This document shows, in pieces, positions 42,035 through 49,675 of a DNA stretch of 49,675 nucleotides (within the stretch, counting starts at the first letter, position 1; the number at the start of each line of letters is the position of its first letter). The notes beneath the pieces were generated by a model, which did no database searches, was not told the origin of the DNA, and saw nothing but the letters and a program-made list of their open reading frames with translations. This stretch comes from Thermoanaerobaculia bacterium. GTDB lineage: Bacteria > Acidobacteriota > Thermoanaerobaculia > Gp7-AA8. Position numbers and translations under genes: made by a program. The stretch is taken from assembly GCA_017883235.1 (NCBI GenBank), contig JADGNY010000040.1, forward strand, positions 1-49,675. The letters run 5' to 3'.

Positions 42035-45000
42035 ATGGAAACCGTAACCGAGTTCCTCAAGACATTGGCATTCAAGGGAGTGAAATTGTCGGCTGATGCC
42101 GGCCAATTGAATGCCTATGTTCAGAACGGAACGCTCACGAGTGACCTCAAGACGGGGATCATTCGACATAAAGCCGGGTTGCTCGCGTTATTGGAAGGCC
42201 TCGAGAAAAAGCGGCTGACTCATACGGATCGGCGAGCCTCGCAAAAGGCGAAGGAGTTTCCGCTCTCCGCCGGGCAGAGGGGATTGTACATTCTGCAGAA
42301 AGTCAACCCCGGCATCACTGCATACAATTCTCCCGTTTGCGTAAAGATCAAAGGTGACGTCGACGTCGCGATGGTGGAGAAAGCATGGAGCGCCGTGCTG
42401 GACCAATATCCCCTGTTGACGACGAGGATCGTCAACAAGGACGGCGTGCTGTGTCACCACCTCGATGACCGGTGCAGAACGGCGATTCAGCATCACACTG
42501 CGGCATTCGCGGACGAGCAGAGTCTTTTGACGTTCTTGCGACAGCGGGTCAAGCAGCCGTTCGACCCCGATCGAGGACCTTTGACCAGAATCGACATGGT
42601 CACGCTCAACGATCGGGAGCGTGTCCTCCTGGTCACCATTCACCACATGATCTTCGACGGCGTTTCGGCGGTGCTCCTGCTGCGCTCGCTGTTCGGCCAC
42701 TACCGCGCATTGTGCGGTGGCCAACCGGTCGCCGGGATCTCCGAGTTACCCGGCTACCAGGAATTCGTGGCCTGGGAAGAGGCGATGCTGGCATCGAAGG
42801 AAGGGCGGTCGCATGCCGGCTATTGGCAGCAGCGGCTCAGCGGCGAGATCCCGAGCATCGAGCTGTTTCCGGATCTGCCACGCCTCTCCTCGCCGAGCTT
42901 CGAAGGAGCGACACTGGTCGAGACCCTGCCGGTGGAACTGTCGGCCTCGATTCGCGAGTTTGCCAAGGTTCAGGGATTCCTTCCCGCGGTCGTGTTTCTC
43001 GGTGCATTCAAGCTGCTATTGCACCGATATACCAACCAGGACGAGATCATCGTCGGCATGCCCGTGAGCGTTCGGCCGGGAGAGAAGTTTCTGGAGGAGA
43101 TCGGCTACTTCATCAACATGGTTCCGCTGCGCACGCGGTGTGGCGGTCCGCTCAAGCTCTCGGAATTCCTGCGCGAGGTGCGCAGGACCATGCTGGATGC
43201 GATCTATCACTCCGGCTATCCGTTCGAGCTCATGCTGGACAAGCTGCGCACGAAGCAGGGAACGAAGAATGCGGTCTTTCAGGTCAATTTCGCGTATCAG
43301 AATTTCATCGGCGACGCCAGCTTCGGGTCGGTGTCGCAGCAGGATGGAATCGAGATCGAAAGCGTTGCGGCAATCGGCCCGGAGGGCTACTCCGATCTAG
43401 GCATGGAGATCTACGAAAAGAGCGGCGTCTTTACTCTGCACGTCCGATACAATCCGGAGCTCTATCCCCAGCAGGCGATCAGGCGTCTTTGCGAACATTA
43501 CTCGACTCTGCTGAAAGGTCTGAGCGAGGATGGAGATCGCCCGCTTCACGAGTACTCCATGGTCCCGGAGCGGGAGAAGCACCGGGTGCTGGTGGAGTTC
43601 AACGATACGCAGGCGGACTACCCGAAGGACAAATGCATTCACGAGCTCTTCGCCGAGCAGGTGATCCGCGACCCCGGCCACACGGCGGCAGTCTTCGGCG
43701 AACAGGCACTGAGCTATTGCCAGCTCTACGATAAGTGCTGTGATCTCGCCATGTTTCTGCAGTCCCTGGGCGTCGAGCCCGACAGCGTGGTCGGGCTTTG
43801 CGTGGAGCGGTCCCTCGACATGATGGTAGGAATCATGGGGACGGTACAGGCGGGTGGAGCGTATTTGCCATTGGATCCCGACTATCCGGATGACCGGCTG
43901 AGGTACATGCTGCAGGACAGCGGTGCAACGGTCGTTCTGACTCAGGAGCAATTTAGAGACAGAATCGATTCGCTGGTGTCACAAGGCGTCACCGTCGTCA
44001 GTCTGGACAAAGACTGGCCGGAGATCGGCAGCCGCGTCGCTTCTCTCGAGGCTCAGGGCGTCGAATTGCGCCGGGAGGTGAAGCCGCACAACGTCTGCTA
44101 TGTGATCTACACCTCGGGGTCTACAGGCAAACCGAAGGGTGCACTGATCGAGCATCGCGCGCTGGTGAATCGAATTCACTGGATGCAGAAGCGCTATCGT
44201 CTGGATGGCAGCGACGTCGTCCTGCAGAAGACACCGTACAGCTTTGACGTGTCCGTGTGGGAGTTCTTCTGGCCGATGATGGCCGGTGCCTCGGTCGTGT
44301 TCGCCGTTCCGGGCGGGCATAAGGACGTTCAGTATCTGGAAAGTCTCATCGATGAGGCGAACGTGACCACGCTGCATTTCGTTCCGTCGATGCTGCGCGC
44401 CTATCTGGACAGTGCCCAGGCCGGCTGCAGCAGCGTGAGACAGATATTCGCGAGCGGCGAGGCCTTGGACAAGAAATCCGTCGATCGTTACAAAACGAAA
44501 TTCCCGAACGCCGTCCTGCACAACTTGTATGGCCCGACAGAGGCGGCCATCGACGTCACGGCATACGACTGCTCGCAGTTGACCTACCCGTTCGTGCCGA
44601 TCGGTACGCCCATCGACAACATCCAGCTCTATATCCTCGATCAGCACAACCATCTTCAGCCGATCGGCGTGCCGGGTGAACTGCACATTGCGGGCGCCGG
44701 TCTCGCCAGGGGGTATCTGAATCGTCCTGAACTAACGCAGGAGAAATTCGTCGCCAATCCGTTCGAGCCGGGCACCCGCATGTACAAAACCGGTGACCTG
44801 GCGTGCTGGATGGACGATGGCAACATTCAGTACCTGGGCCGGATCGACACACAAGTCAAAATTCGCGGCTTTCGCGTGGAGATCGGCGAGATCGAAGCCC
44901 GGCTGAATCAATACCCGCAGATCCAGGACAGTGCCGCCATCGCGAAGGGGCAGGACGAGGACAAGCAGCTCATCGCCTTTTACCGGGCGAAAGAGACGAC

Positions 45001-45400
45001 CGCGGATCACCTCGTGCAACTGTCGAATGAGGAGCTCCGGGCGCACCTCTTGCGCACGCTGCCGGACTACATGGTCCCGGCCGCGTTCGTCAGCGTGGCC
45101 GCGATTCCGTTGAACACGAGCGGCAAGGTCGATCGCCGTGCGCTGGCGCAGATGGACGTTACCATGGCCGCGGGCCAGGAGTATGTGGCGCCGCGCAACG
45201 ACACGGAAAAACAACTCGTGGACATCTGGGCGCAGGTATTGAATCTGGCGCCGGAGACCATTGGCGTCCATGACAACTTCTTCGAGCTCGGTGGGCATTC
45301 GCTGCGGGCTGCCCAACTGATCTCGAAGATTCGTAGTCAGCTCGACGTCGACGTGCCCCTGAAAGCCTTCTTCGACCAGGGCAGCGTCGCCCAATTGGCT
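42035..45400 (+). other. NRPS module 1: docking - C - A(Ser) - PCP
   Basis: The first 60 residues (FLKTLAFKGVKLSADAGQL ... HKAGLLALLEGL) fit the TubC N-terminal docking fold, which recognises a short C-terminal motif of the upstream protein. C1 keeps H-H-x-x-x-D-G and joins the polyketide acyl chain to serine. A1 shows YTSGSTGKPKG, NLYGPTEAA, YKTGD, IRGFRVEIGEIE and NTSGKVDRR. PCP1 follows at Ser1089. Confidence 0.85.
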
Positions 45401-48400
45401 CAAGTCATCGCCACGGCGGGAAAAAGCGATGTTCGCTCCATAACACCCGTCGACAGAACGCAATTCGACCGGCTCCCGCTGAGCTTTGCCCAGGAGAGAG
45501 TATGGTTCCTCAACCAGCTCGAGCCCGACAGCGCCGGCTACAACCTTCTCTCAGCGGTCACGGTCAAGGGCGAGCTGGATGCCGGTCACCTCGACGACGC
45601 CTTCAATTTGATCATTGCACGGCACGAGAATCTGCGCACCGTCTTCCCGAGCGAGGAGGGCCAAGCCCACCAACGAATCCTGGATGGCTTGGACTTCAAG
45701 CTCGAGCGCATCGATCTGAGCCATTACACAGACGAGAACGCGCGCGACAACGAAGCCAGACAACGGTGTCGAGCCGACGCGGCGACGCCCTTTGATTTAG
45801 CCAGCGGACCGCTCATCCGCGGTAAGGTGATCAAACTCGCCGAGCATGAGCACATTCTCATGCTCAACATGCACCACATCATCAGTGACGGGTGGTCCAT
45901 AGCCGTACTGATCAACGAGCTCAGCGTCATCATCGACGCCTTCCAGCACGGCCGGCGTCCGGAGTTGGCCCCGTTGCCGATTCAGTACGCCGACTACAGC
46001 GTCTGGCAACGACAATGGCTGGAAGAGGGGGGGATCGTCGATCGGCAACTCGCCTACTGGCAGGAGAAACTGGCCGGTGTTCCGGAGAGTCTGGGTCTGG
46101 CGACCGATTACCTCAGGCCGAGCGTTCAAAGCTTTGCCGGGGCCACCCTTGCGTTCGCCCTGGATGCGCAACTGACGGGCCAGCTCAAACGCCTGGCCGA
46201 ACAGCAGAGCGGGACGCTGTACATGGTCCTGCTGGCCGCCTTCAAGGTTTTGCTCCATCGCTACACGGGCCAGAACGACATCTGTATAGGCAGTCCGATC
46301 GCCAACCGGCAGTACGGAGAAACGGATGGCCTGATCGGGATGTTCGTCAACACTCTGGCTTTGCGCAGCCAGGTGGCGGAGGACGAACCGTTTGTCGGGC
46401 TATTGTCCAAAGTCAAAGCCACCTGCCTGGAGGCGTACGAGCATCAGGATGCGCCCTTCGAGAAGGTGGTGGACGTGGTTCACCCCCAGCGCAACCTGGC
46501 GATCAGCCCGATTTTCCAGGTGATGATGATCCTGCAGAATGTCGATATGGGGGCGCCGGATCAGCGTATTGAGCGCTATCCCCTGGACAGCGGCATCTGC
46601 AAGTTCGATCTGACGGCCGAATTTACGGAAACCGCGGAGGGGCTGGCCGGGTCGATCGAATACAGCACGGCGTTGTACAAGCCGCGGACCATCGAGCGCA
46701 TGGTCGGGCATTTCACGGCCTTGTGCCGGGCAATCGCCGCCGTGCCCACCGCCCGGATCTGCGACCTGGAGTACCTCGGCGAAGCGGAAAAGCACACGCT
46801 GGTCATCGACTTCAACGATACCCGCGCCGACTACGGGAAGGACGCATGTCTTCATCAGTTATTCTTTGAGCAAGTGGCGGATCATGCGGAAAAAACCGCC
46901 GTGGTCTGCGGCAATGAACAGCTCACGTATCGGCAGCTCTACGCCAGAAGTCAGGATCTTGCGTTGTATTTGCAGTCAGAGGGAGTGGAGCCGGACAGTC
47001 TGGTCGGTCTCTGCATGGAAAGATCGCTGGACATGGTGGTGGGCCTGCTGGGAATCCTGCAGGCAGGCGGGGCGTATGTGCCCTTGGATCCTGACTATCC
47101 GGAGGAGCGCCTGGCTTACATGCTGCGAGACAGCCGGGCAGCGATCGTCCTGACGCAAGAAAAGCTGCAAAGCAAACTAACCGCTTTGGTCACACATGCT
47201 ACGCGACTCGTAGCCCTGGATGGGCAGGGGCCGGAGTTCGGCGATCGTGTCGCCGGGTTGAAAGCGAAAAGCGTTCAGTTACAGCACCAGGTTGAACCGC
47301 ATCATCTGGCTTATGTGATCTACACCTCCGGCTCCACCGGTCTGCCCAAAGGCGTGATGAATGAACATCGCGGCGTGGTGAATCGGCTCATTTGGATGCA
47401 GCGCGCTTATGGGCTGGACATGGAAGACGCGGTGTTGCAAAAGACCCCGTTCAGTTTCGATGTGTCGGTGTGGGAGTTTTTCTGGCCACTCCTCGCCGGC
47501 GCGACACTGGTGATGGCGCGCCCAGAGGGACACAAAGACCCGGGCTATCTCGCCGACACCATACGCCGGAATCGAATCACAACGCTACATTTCGTTCCCC
47601 CGATGTTGCAGGTATTTCTGGAGCATGCGGAAGTGTCGCAATGTTCCAGCTTGATGCGCGTGATCTGCAGCGGCGAAGCGCTGCCATCCATGCTCGTACG
47701 CCGCTTCGTAGAACGCCTGCCCCATGCAAGGCTGTACAACTTGTACGGTCCGACGGAAGCTGCTGTCGACGTAACTGCCTGGACCTGCCCGACCGAAGAG
47801 ATTCCCACCATCATTCCTATTGGTCGCCCCATCGCGAACACGCAGATGTACATTCTGGATCGGCACGGAGCGCCCGTTCCGATCGGAGTGGCCGGTGACC
47901 TGTACATCGGGGGAGCTCAGGTTGCGCGTGGCTATCTGAACCGGCCGGAGTTGACGGCCGAGCGCTTTGTGCCTGACCCGTTCGCCGCCGAAAAAGGCGC
48001 GCGAATGTATCAGACCGGCGACCTCGCCCGCTGGCAGGAGGACGGCAACATCGAGTACCTGGGGCGCGACGATTTCCAGGTCAAGCTCCGCGGCTTCCGC
48101 ATCGAATTGGGAGAGATCGAAGCGCGGCTGATGGAGCATGAAGGGGTGCGGGAAGCGGTGGTGGTGGCGCGAGAAGATACGCCCGGAGAGAAGCGTCTGG
48201 TGGCGTACTACACCCCTTCACCTGTGCATGCTTTCCCCGTCGTTCAACTTCTGCGTCTCAGGAAAACGGATGCTGGAGCCGCCGCCAACCACTGCACGCT
48301 GCCAAATGGACTGACGGTGTTCCATCAGAATCAGAGCGAGACCGACTTTGTCTATGACGAGATATTCAAGGACGATGGCTATCTCAGACACGGCGTCACC

Positions 48401-49675
48401 CTGAATGATGGCGACTGCGTTTTTGACGTGGGTGCGAATATTGGTCTGTTTTCTCTTTTCGTCGGACGACGCTGCCGCAACACGACCATCTATGCTTTTG
48501 AGCCGATTCCTCAGGTGTTCAAATCGCTTCAACTGAACGCAACACTCCATGGTTGGGCTGGAAGAATCTATGAATGCGGACTGGCCGAAACCTCAAAGCA
48601 GCAGGTCTTCACCTTCTATCCGCACAATACCGTTATTTCCAGCAGCTCTACCAGTTCAGAAGAAGCGCGCGAGATCGTTAAGTCATATCTGCTGCATCAG
48701 CAGGAAGGCGCAAACGGCACAGACGGCCAGACAGATGGTGGCGAAGCCGTCGATGAGTTGCTGGAAGCGCGGCCGGAAAGCGAGGAATGCACGTGCCAGC
48801 TGCGCACGGTTTCGGAGATTATCGAAGAAAATGATGTCGAGAGAATCGATCTGCTGAAAATCGATGTGGAGAAAGGCGAGCACGATGTCCTCAAGGGGAT
48901 CAAGGACGGCGATTGGCCTAAGATACGGCAACTAGTCGTTGAAGTGCATGACGTTTCGGGACGCCTTGTGGAGATTGTTGCCCTGCTCAAAGCCCGCGGC
49001 TATGAAGTGAGTTATGAGCAAAGTCAATCGCTTCAATATACCGCTCTCTACAACGTGTACGCTTTCCGGCCGGCGATCGGCAAAGCCTCAATCAACGGAA
49101 ATGGGGCCGGAAAGCACGTCGCTGCGGAAAAGTCCTGGGGCAGTCCGGAATCCTTACTCCGCGATATGCGTGCCTTCCTGAGCGAGCGTTTGCCGGAATA
49201 CATGGTGCCGGCGGTGTATGTGCCGCTGGACGAGATGCCGCTGACGCCCAACGGGAAGCTGGATCGGAAAGCGCTTCCGGCTCCGGAAGCGGGATCGGTT
49301 GCAGTGCGCGCGTATGAGCCACCGCAAGGAAAGATCGAGACCGCTCTGGCGCGTGTTTGGAGCGATGTGCTCAAAGTCGAACGAATCGGCCGCAATGATA
49401 ACTTCTTCGAGCTCGGCGGGCATTCGTTGTTGGCGACCCAACTGATTTCGAAGATCCGCAGTCAACTGGATGTCGACTTGCCTCTCAAAGCTCTCTTCGA
49501 GCGTAGCAATGTCGCCCAGTTGGCTGAGTTGATCGCTACGGCGGCGAAGAGCGCGATTCCCCCGATCCGACCCGTCGACAGGTCGCAATTCGAGCGGCTG
49601 CCGCTGAGCTTCGCCCAGGAAAGACTGTGGTTCATCAATCAGCTCGAGCCGGATAGTCCCGGCTACAACATTCCG
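42035..49675 (+). CDS. Non-ribosomal peptide synthetase, 3' end beyond the window
   Basis: 2547 codons without a stop up to the window end. Order: TubC-type docking domain (1-60), C1 (HHMIFDG, His203/204), A1 (about 525-1025), PCP1 (Ser1089 in LGGHSLRA), C2 (HHIISDG, first His 1280), A2 with an FkbM-type methyltransferase inside it (A core about 1600-2060, MT about 2085-2345, A remainder about 2365-2420), PCP2 (Ser2464) and the first 25 residues of C3 (LPLSFAQERLWF). Reading the ten specificity positions gives DVWHFSLIDK for A1 and DVWHISLVDK for A2, both very close to the EntF serine code. The gene starts 11 bp after the PKS stop with AGAGG before the ATG, and its docking domain should bind the PKS tail. 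No epimerase domain is seen. Confidence 0.92.
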   Translation, partial: METVTEFLKTLAFKGVKLSADAGQLNAYVQNGTLTSDLKTGIIRHKAGLLALLEGLEKKRLTHTDRRASQKAKEFPLSAGQRGLYILQKVNPGITAYNSPVCVKIKGDVDVAMVEKAWSAVLDQYPLLTTRIVNKDGVLCHHLDDRCRTAIQHHTAAFADEQSLLTFLRQRVKQPFDPDRGPLTRIDMVTLNDRERVLLVTIHHMIFDGVSAVLLLRSLFGHYRALCGGQPVAGISELPGYQEFVAWEEAMLASKEGRSHAGYWQQRLSGEIPSIELFPDLPRLSSPSFEGATLVETLPVELSASIREFAKVQGFLPAVVFLGAFKLLLHRYTNQDEIIVGMPVSVRPGEKFLEEIGYFINMVPLRTRCGGPLKLSEFLREVRRTMLDAIYHSGYPFELMLDKLRTKQGTKNAVFQVNFAYQNFIGDASFGSVSQQDGIEIESVAAIGPEGYSDLGMEIYEKSGVFTLHVRYNPELYPQQAIRRLCEHYSTLLKGLSEDGDRPLHEYSMVPEREKHRVLVEFNDTQADYPKDKCIHELFAEQVIRDPGHTAAVFGEQALSYCQLYDKCCDLAMFLQSLGVEPDSVVGLCVERSLDMMVGIMGTVQAGGAYLPLDPDYPDDRLRYMLQDSGATVVLTQEQFRDRIDSLVSQGVTVVSLDKDWPEIGSRVASLEAQGVELRREVKPHNVCYVIYTSGSTGKPKGALIEHRALVNRIHWMQKRYRLDGSDVVLQKTPYSFDVSVWEFFWPMMAGASVVFAVPGGHKDVQYLESLIDEANVTTLHFVPSMLRAYLDSAQAGCSSVRQIFASGEALDKKSVDRYKTKFPNAVLHNLYGPTEAAIDVTAYDCSQLTYPFVPIGTPIDNIQLYILDQHNHLQPIGVPGELHIAGAGLARGYLNRPELTQEKFVANPFEPGTRMYKTGDLACWMDDGNIQYLGRIDTQVKIRGFRVEIGEIEARLNQYPQIQDSAAIAKGQDEDKQLIAFYRAKETTADHLVQLSNEELRAHLLRTLPDYMVPAAFVSVAAIPLNTSGKVDRRALAQMDVTMAAGQEYVAPRNDTEKQLVDIWAQVLNLAPETIGVHDNFFELGGHSLRAAQLISKIRSQLDVDVPLKAFFDQGSVAQLAQVIATAGKSDVRSITPVDRTQFDRLPLSFAQERVWFLNQLEPDSAGYNLLSAVTVKGELDAGHLDDAFNLIIARHENLRTVFPSEEGQAHQRILDGLDFKLERIDLSHYTDENARDNEARQRCRADAATPFDLASGPLIRGKVIKLAEHEHILMLNMHHIISDGWSIAVLINELSVIIDAFQHGRRPELAPLPIQYADYSVWQRQWLEEGGIVDRQLAYWQEKLAGVPESLGLATDYLRPSVQSFAGATLAFALDAQLTGQLKRLAEQQSGTLYMVLLAAFKVLLHRYTGQNDICIGSPIANRQYGETDGLIGMFVNTLALRSQVAEDEPFVGLLSKVKATCLEAYEHQDAPFEKVVDVVHPQRNLAISPIFQVMMILQNVDMGAPDQRIERYPLDSGICKFDLTAEFTETAEGLAGSIEYSTALYKPRTIERMVGHFTALCRAIAAVPTARICDLEYLGEAEKHTLVIDFNDTRADYGKDACLHQLFFEQVADHAEKTAVVCGNEQLTYRQLYARSQDLALYLQSEGVEPDSLVGLCMERSLDMVVGLLGILQAGGAYVPLDPDYPEERLAYMLRDSRAAIVLTQEKLQSKLTALVTHATRLVALDGQGPEFGDRVAGLKAKSVQLQHQVEPHHLAYVIYTSGSTGLPKGVMNEHRGVVNRLIWMQRAYGLDMEDAVLQKTPFSFDVSVWEFFWPLLAGATLVMARPEGHKDPGYLADTIRRNRITTLHFVPPMLQVFLEHAEVSQCSSLMRVICSGEALPSMLVRRFVERLPHARLYNLYGPTEAAVDVTAWTCPTEEIPTIIPIGRPIANTQMYILDRHGAPVPIGVAGDLYIGGAQVARGYLNRPELTAERFVPDPFAAEKGARMYQTGDLARWQEDGNIEYLGRDDFQVKLRGFRIELGEIEARLMEHEGVREAVVVAREDTPGEKRLVAYYTPSPVHAFPVVQLLRLRKTDAGAAANHCTLPNGLTVFHQNQSETDFVYDEIFKDDGYLRHGVTLNDGDCVFDVGANIGLFSLFVGRRCRNTTIYAFEPIPQVFKSLQLNATLHGWAGRIYECGLAETSKQQVFTFYPHNTVISSSSTSSEEAREIVKSYLLHQQEGANGTDGQTDGGEAVDELLEARPESEECTCQLRTVSEIIEENDVERIDLLKIDVEKGEHDVLKGIKDGDWPKIRQLVVEVHDVSGRLVEIVALLKARGYEVSYEQSQSLQYTALYNVYAFRPAIGKASINGNGAGKHVAAEKSWGSPESLLRDMRAFLSERLPEYMVPAVYVPLDEMPLTPNGKLDRKALPAPEAGSVAVRAYEPPQGKIETALARVWSDVLKVERIGRNDNFFELGGHSLLATQLISKIRSQLDVDLPLKALFERSNVAQLAELIATAAKSAIPPIRPVDRSQFERLPLSFAQERLWFINQLEPDSPGYNIP
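45470..49600 (+). other. NRPS module 2: C - A(Ser, interrupted by FkbM-type MT) - PCP
   Basis: A2 reads normally to motif A8 (LRGFRIELGEIEARL, about nt 48085-48130). About 280 residues of methyltransferase follow, with CVFDVGANIGLFS (SAM-binding loop, from residue 2129), YAFEPIPQVF and IDLLKIDVEKGEHDVLKGI, the FkbM (Methyltransf_21) series. The A domain then resumes with LPEYMVPAVYVP (A9) and TPNGKLDRKAL (A10 with its Lys). The insertion is in one continuous frame. FkbM-type enzymes are usually O-methyltransferases, which fits a serine side chain. Confidence 0.85.

Noticed and set aside
1-49675. tRNA, rRNA, CRISPR array, complete insertion sequence
   Set aside because: No cloverleaf, no rRNA-like stretch, no regularly spaced repeats and no transposase were recognised. 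The short GGGAACTGTCCC near 7230 looks like sequences seen at some mobile-element ends but is not a true palindrome and has no partner.

Overview
The window holds the first part of a large trans-acyltransferase polyketide synthase / non-ribosomal peptide synthetase (trans-AT PKS-NRPS) gene cluster in a high-GC Gram-negative bacterium. Long ADOP-like duplicated permeases of the FtsX/MacB type and the general gene style suggest Acidobacteriota or a similar soil or symbiotic lineage. That is an inference with low confidence; nothing in the window fixes the taxon.

Left flank (1-6200): the start of an unknown minus-strand gene, a minus-strand PD-(D/E)XK / NucS-like nuclease-fold protein, and a 1465-residue multi-pass membrane protein with a Cache-like sensor region. 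These look like host genes outside the cluster. The cluster probably begins at 6369 with a specialised NusG paralogue (RfaH/LoaP/TaA type), followed by an 826-bp non-coding stretch rich in inverted repeats.

Accessory block (7777-23380), all on the plus strand: a HlyD-type periplasmic adaptor; a donor ACP; a KS in which the active Cys is Ser (malonyl-ACP decarboxylase type); an ECH1 dehydratase; a metallophosphoesterase overlapping an Sfp-type phosphopantetheinyl transferase; a discrete malonyl acyltransferase; an ABC ATPase; a TPR lipoprotein/periplasmic protein; an ADOP-like ABC permease; a second, near-identical ABC ATPase; a His-rich membrane oxygenase-like protein; a frameshifted second ACP followed by the scar of a second KS; a second AT-like protein (probable acyl hydrolase); and a second His-rich membrane oxygenase-like protein. 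ACP + KS(Ser) + ECH1 are part of the HMG-CoA-synthase-like beta-branching cassette, but no HMG synthase and no ECH2 lie in the window.

Assembly line: one 6179-residue PKS (23484-42023) reads ACP - MprF/DUF2156-like GNAT domain - tryptophanase-like PLP lyase - KS-DH-KR-ACP - KS-DH-KR-ACP - KS-ACP - KS-KR-ACP. It has no AT domain, so the free-standing AT at 13006 must load it. It is followed 11 bp later by an NRPS (42035 to beyond the window end): TubC-type docking - C - A(Ser) - PCP - C - A(Ser) with an FkbM-type methyltransferase embedded between motifs A8 and A9 - PCP - C (cut by the window edge). The predicted chain is a starter (possibly amino-acid derived or sulfur-modified), two dehydrated C2 extensions, one beta-keto unit that could be beta-branched, one beta-hydroxy unit, Ser and probably O-methyl-Ser, then more.

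The most unusual part is the ACP-(MprF-like)-(tryptophanase-like lyase) head of the PKS. Its order recalls the ACP-DUF-SH arrangement of the leinamycin synthase, but here it sits at the N-terminus in front of the first KS. Other notable points are the decaying duplicate of the ACP-KS(Ser) pair, a duplicated ~120-bp non-coding element in front of the two transport genes, and the FkbM-interrupted serine adenylation domain.
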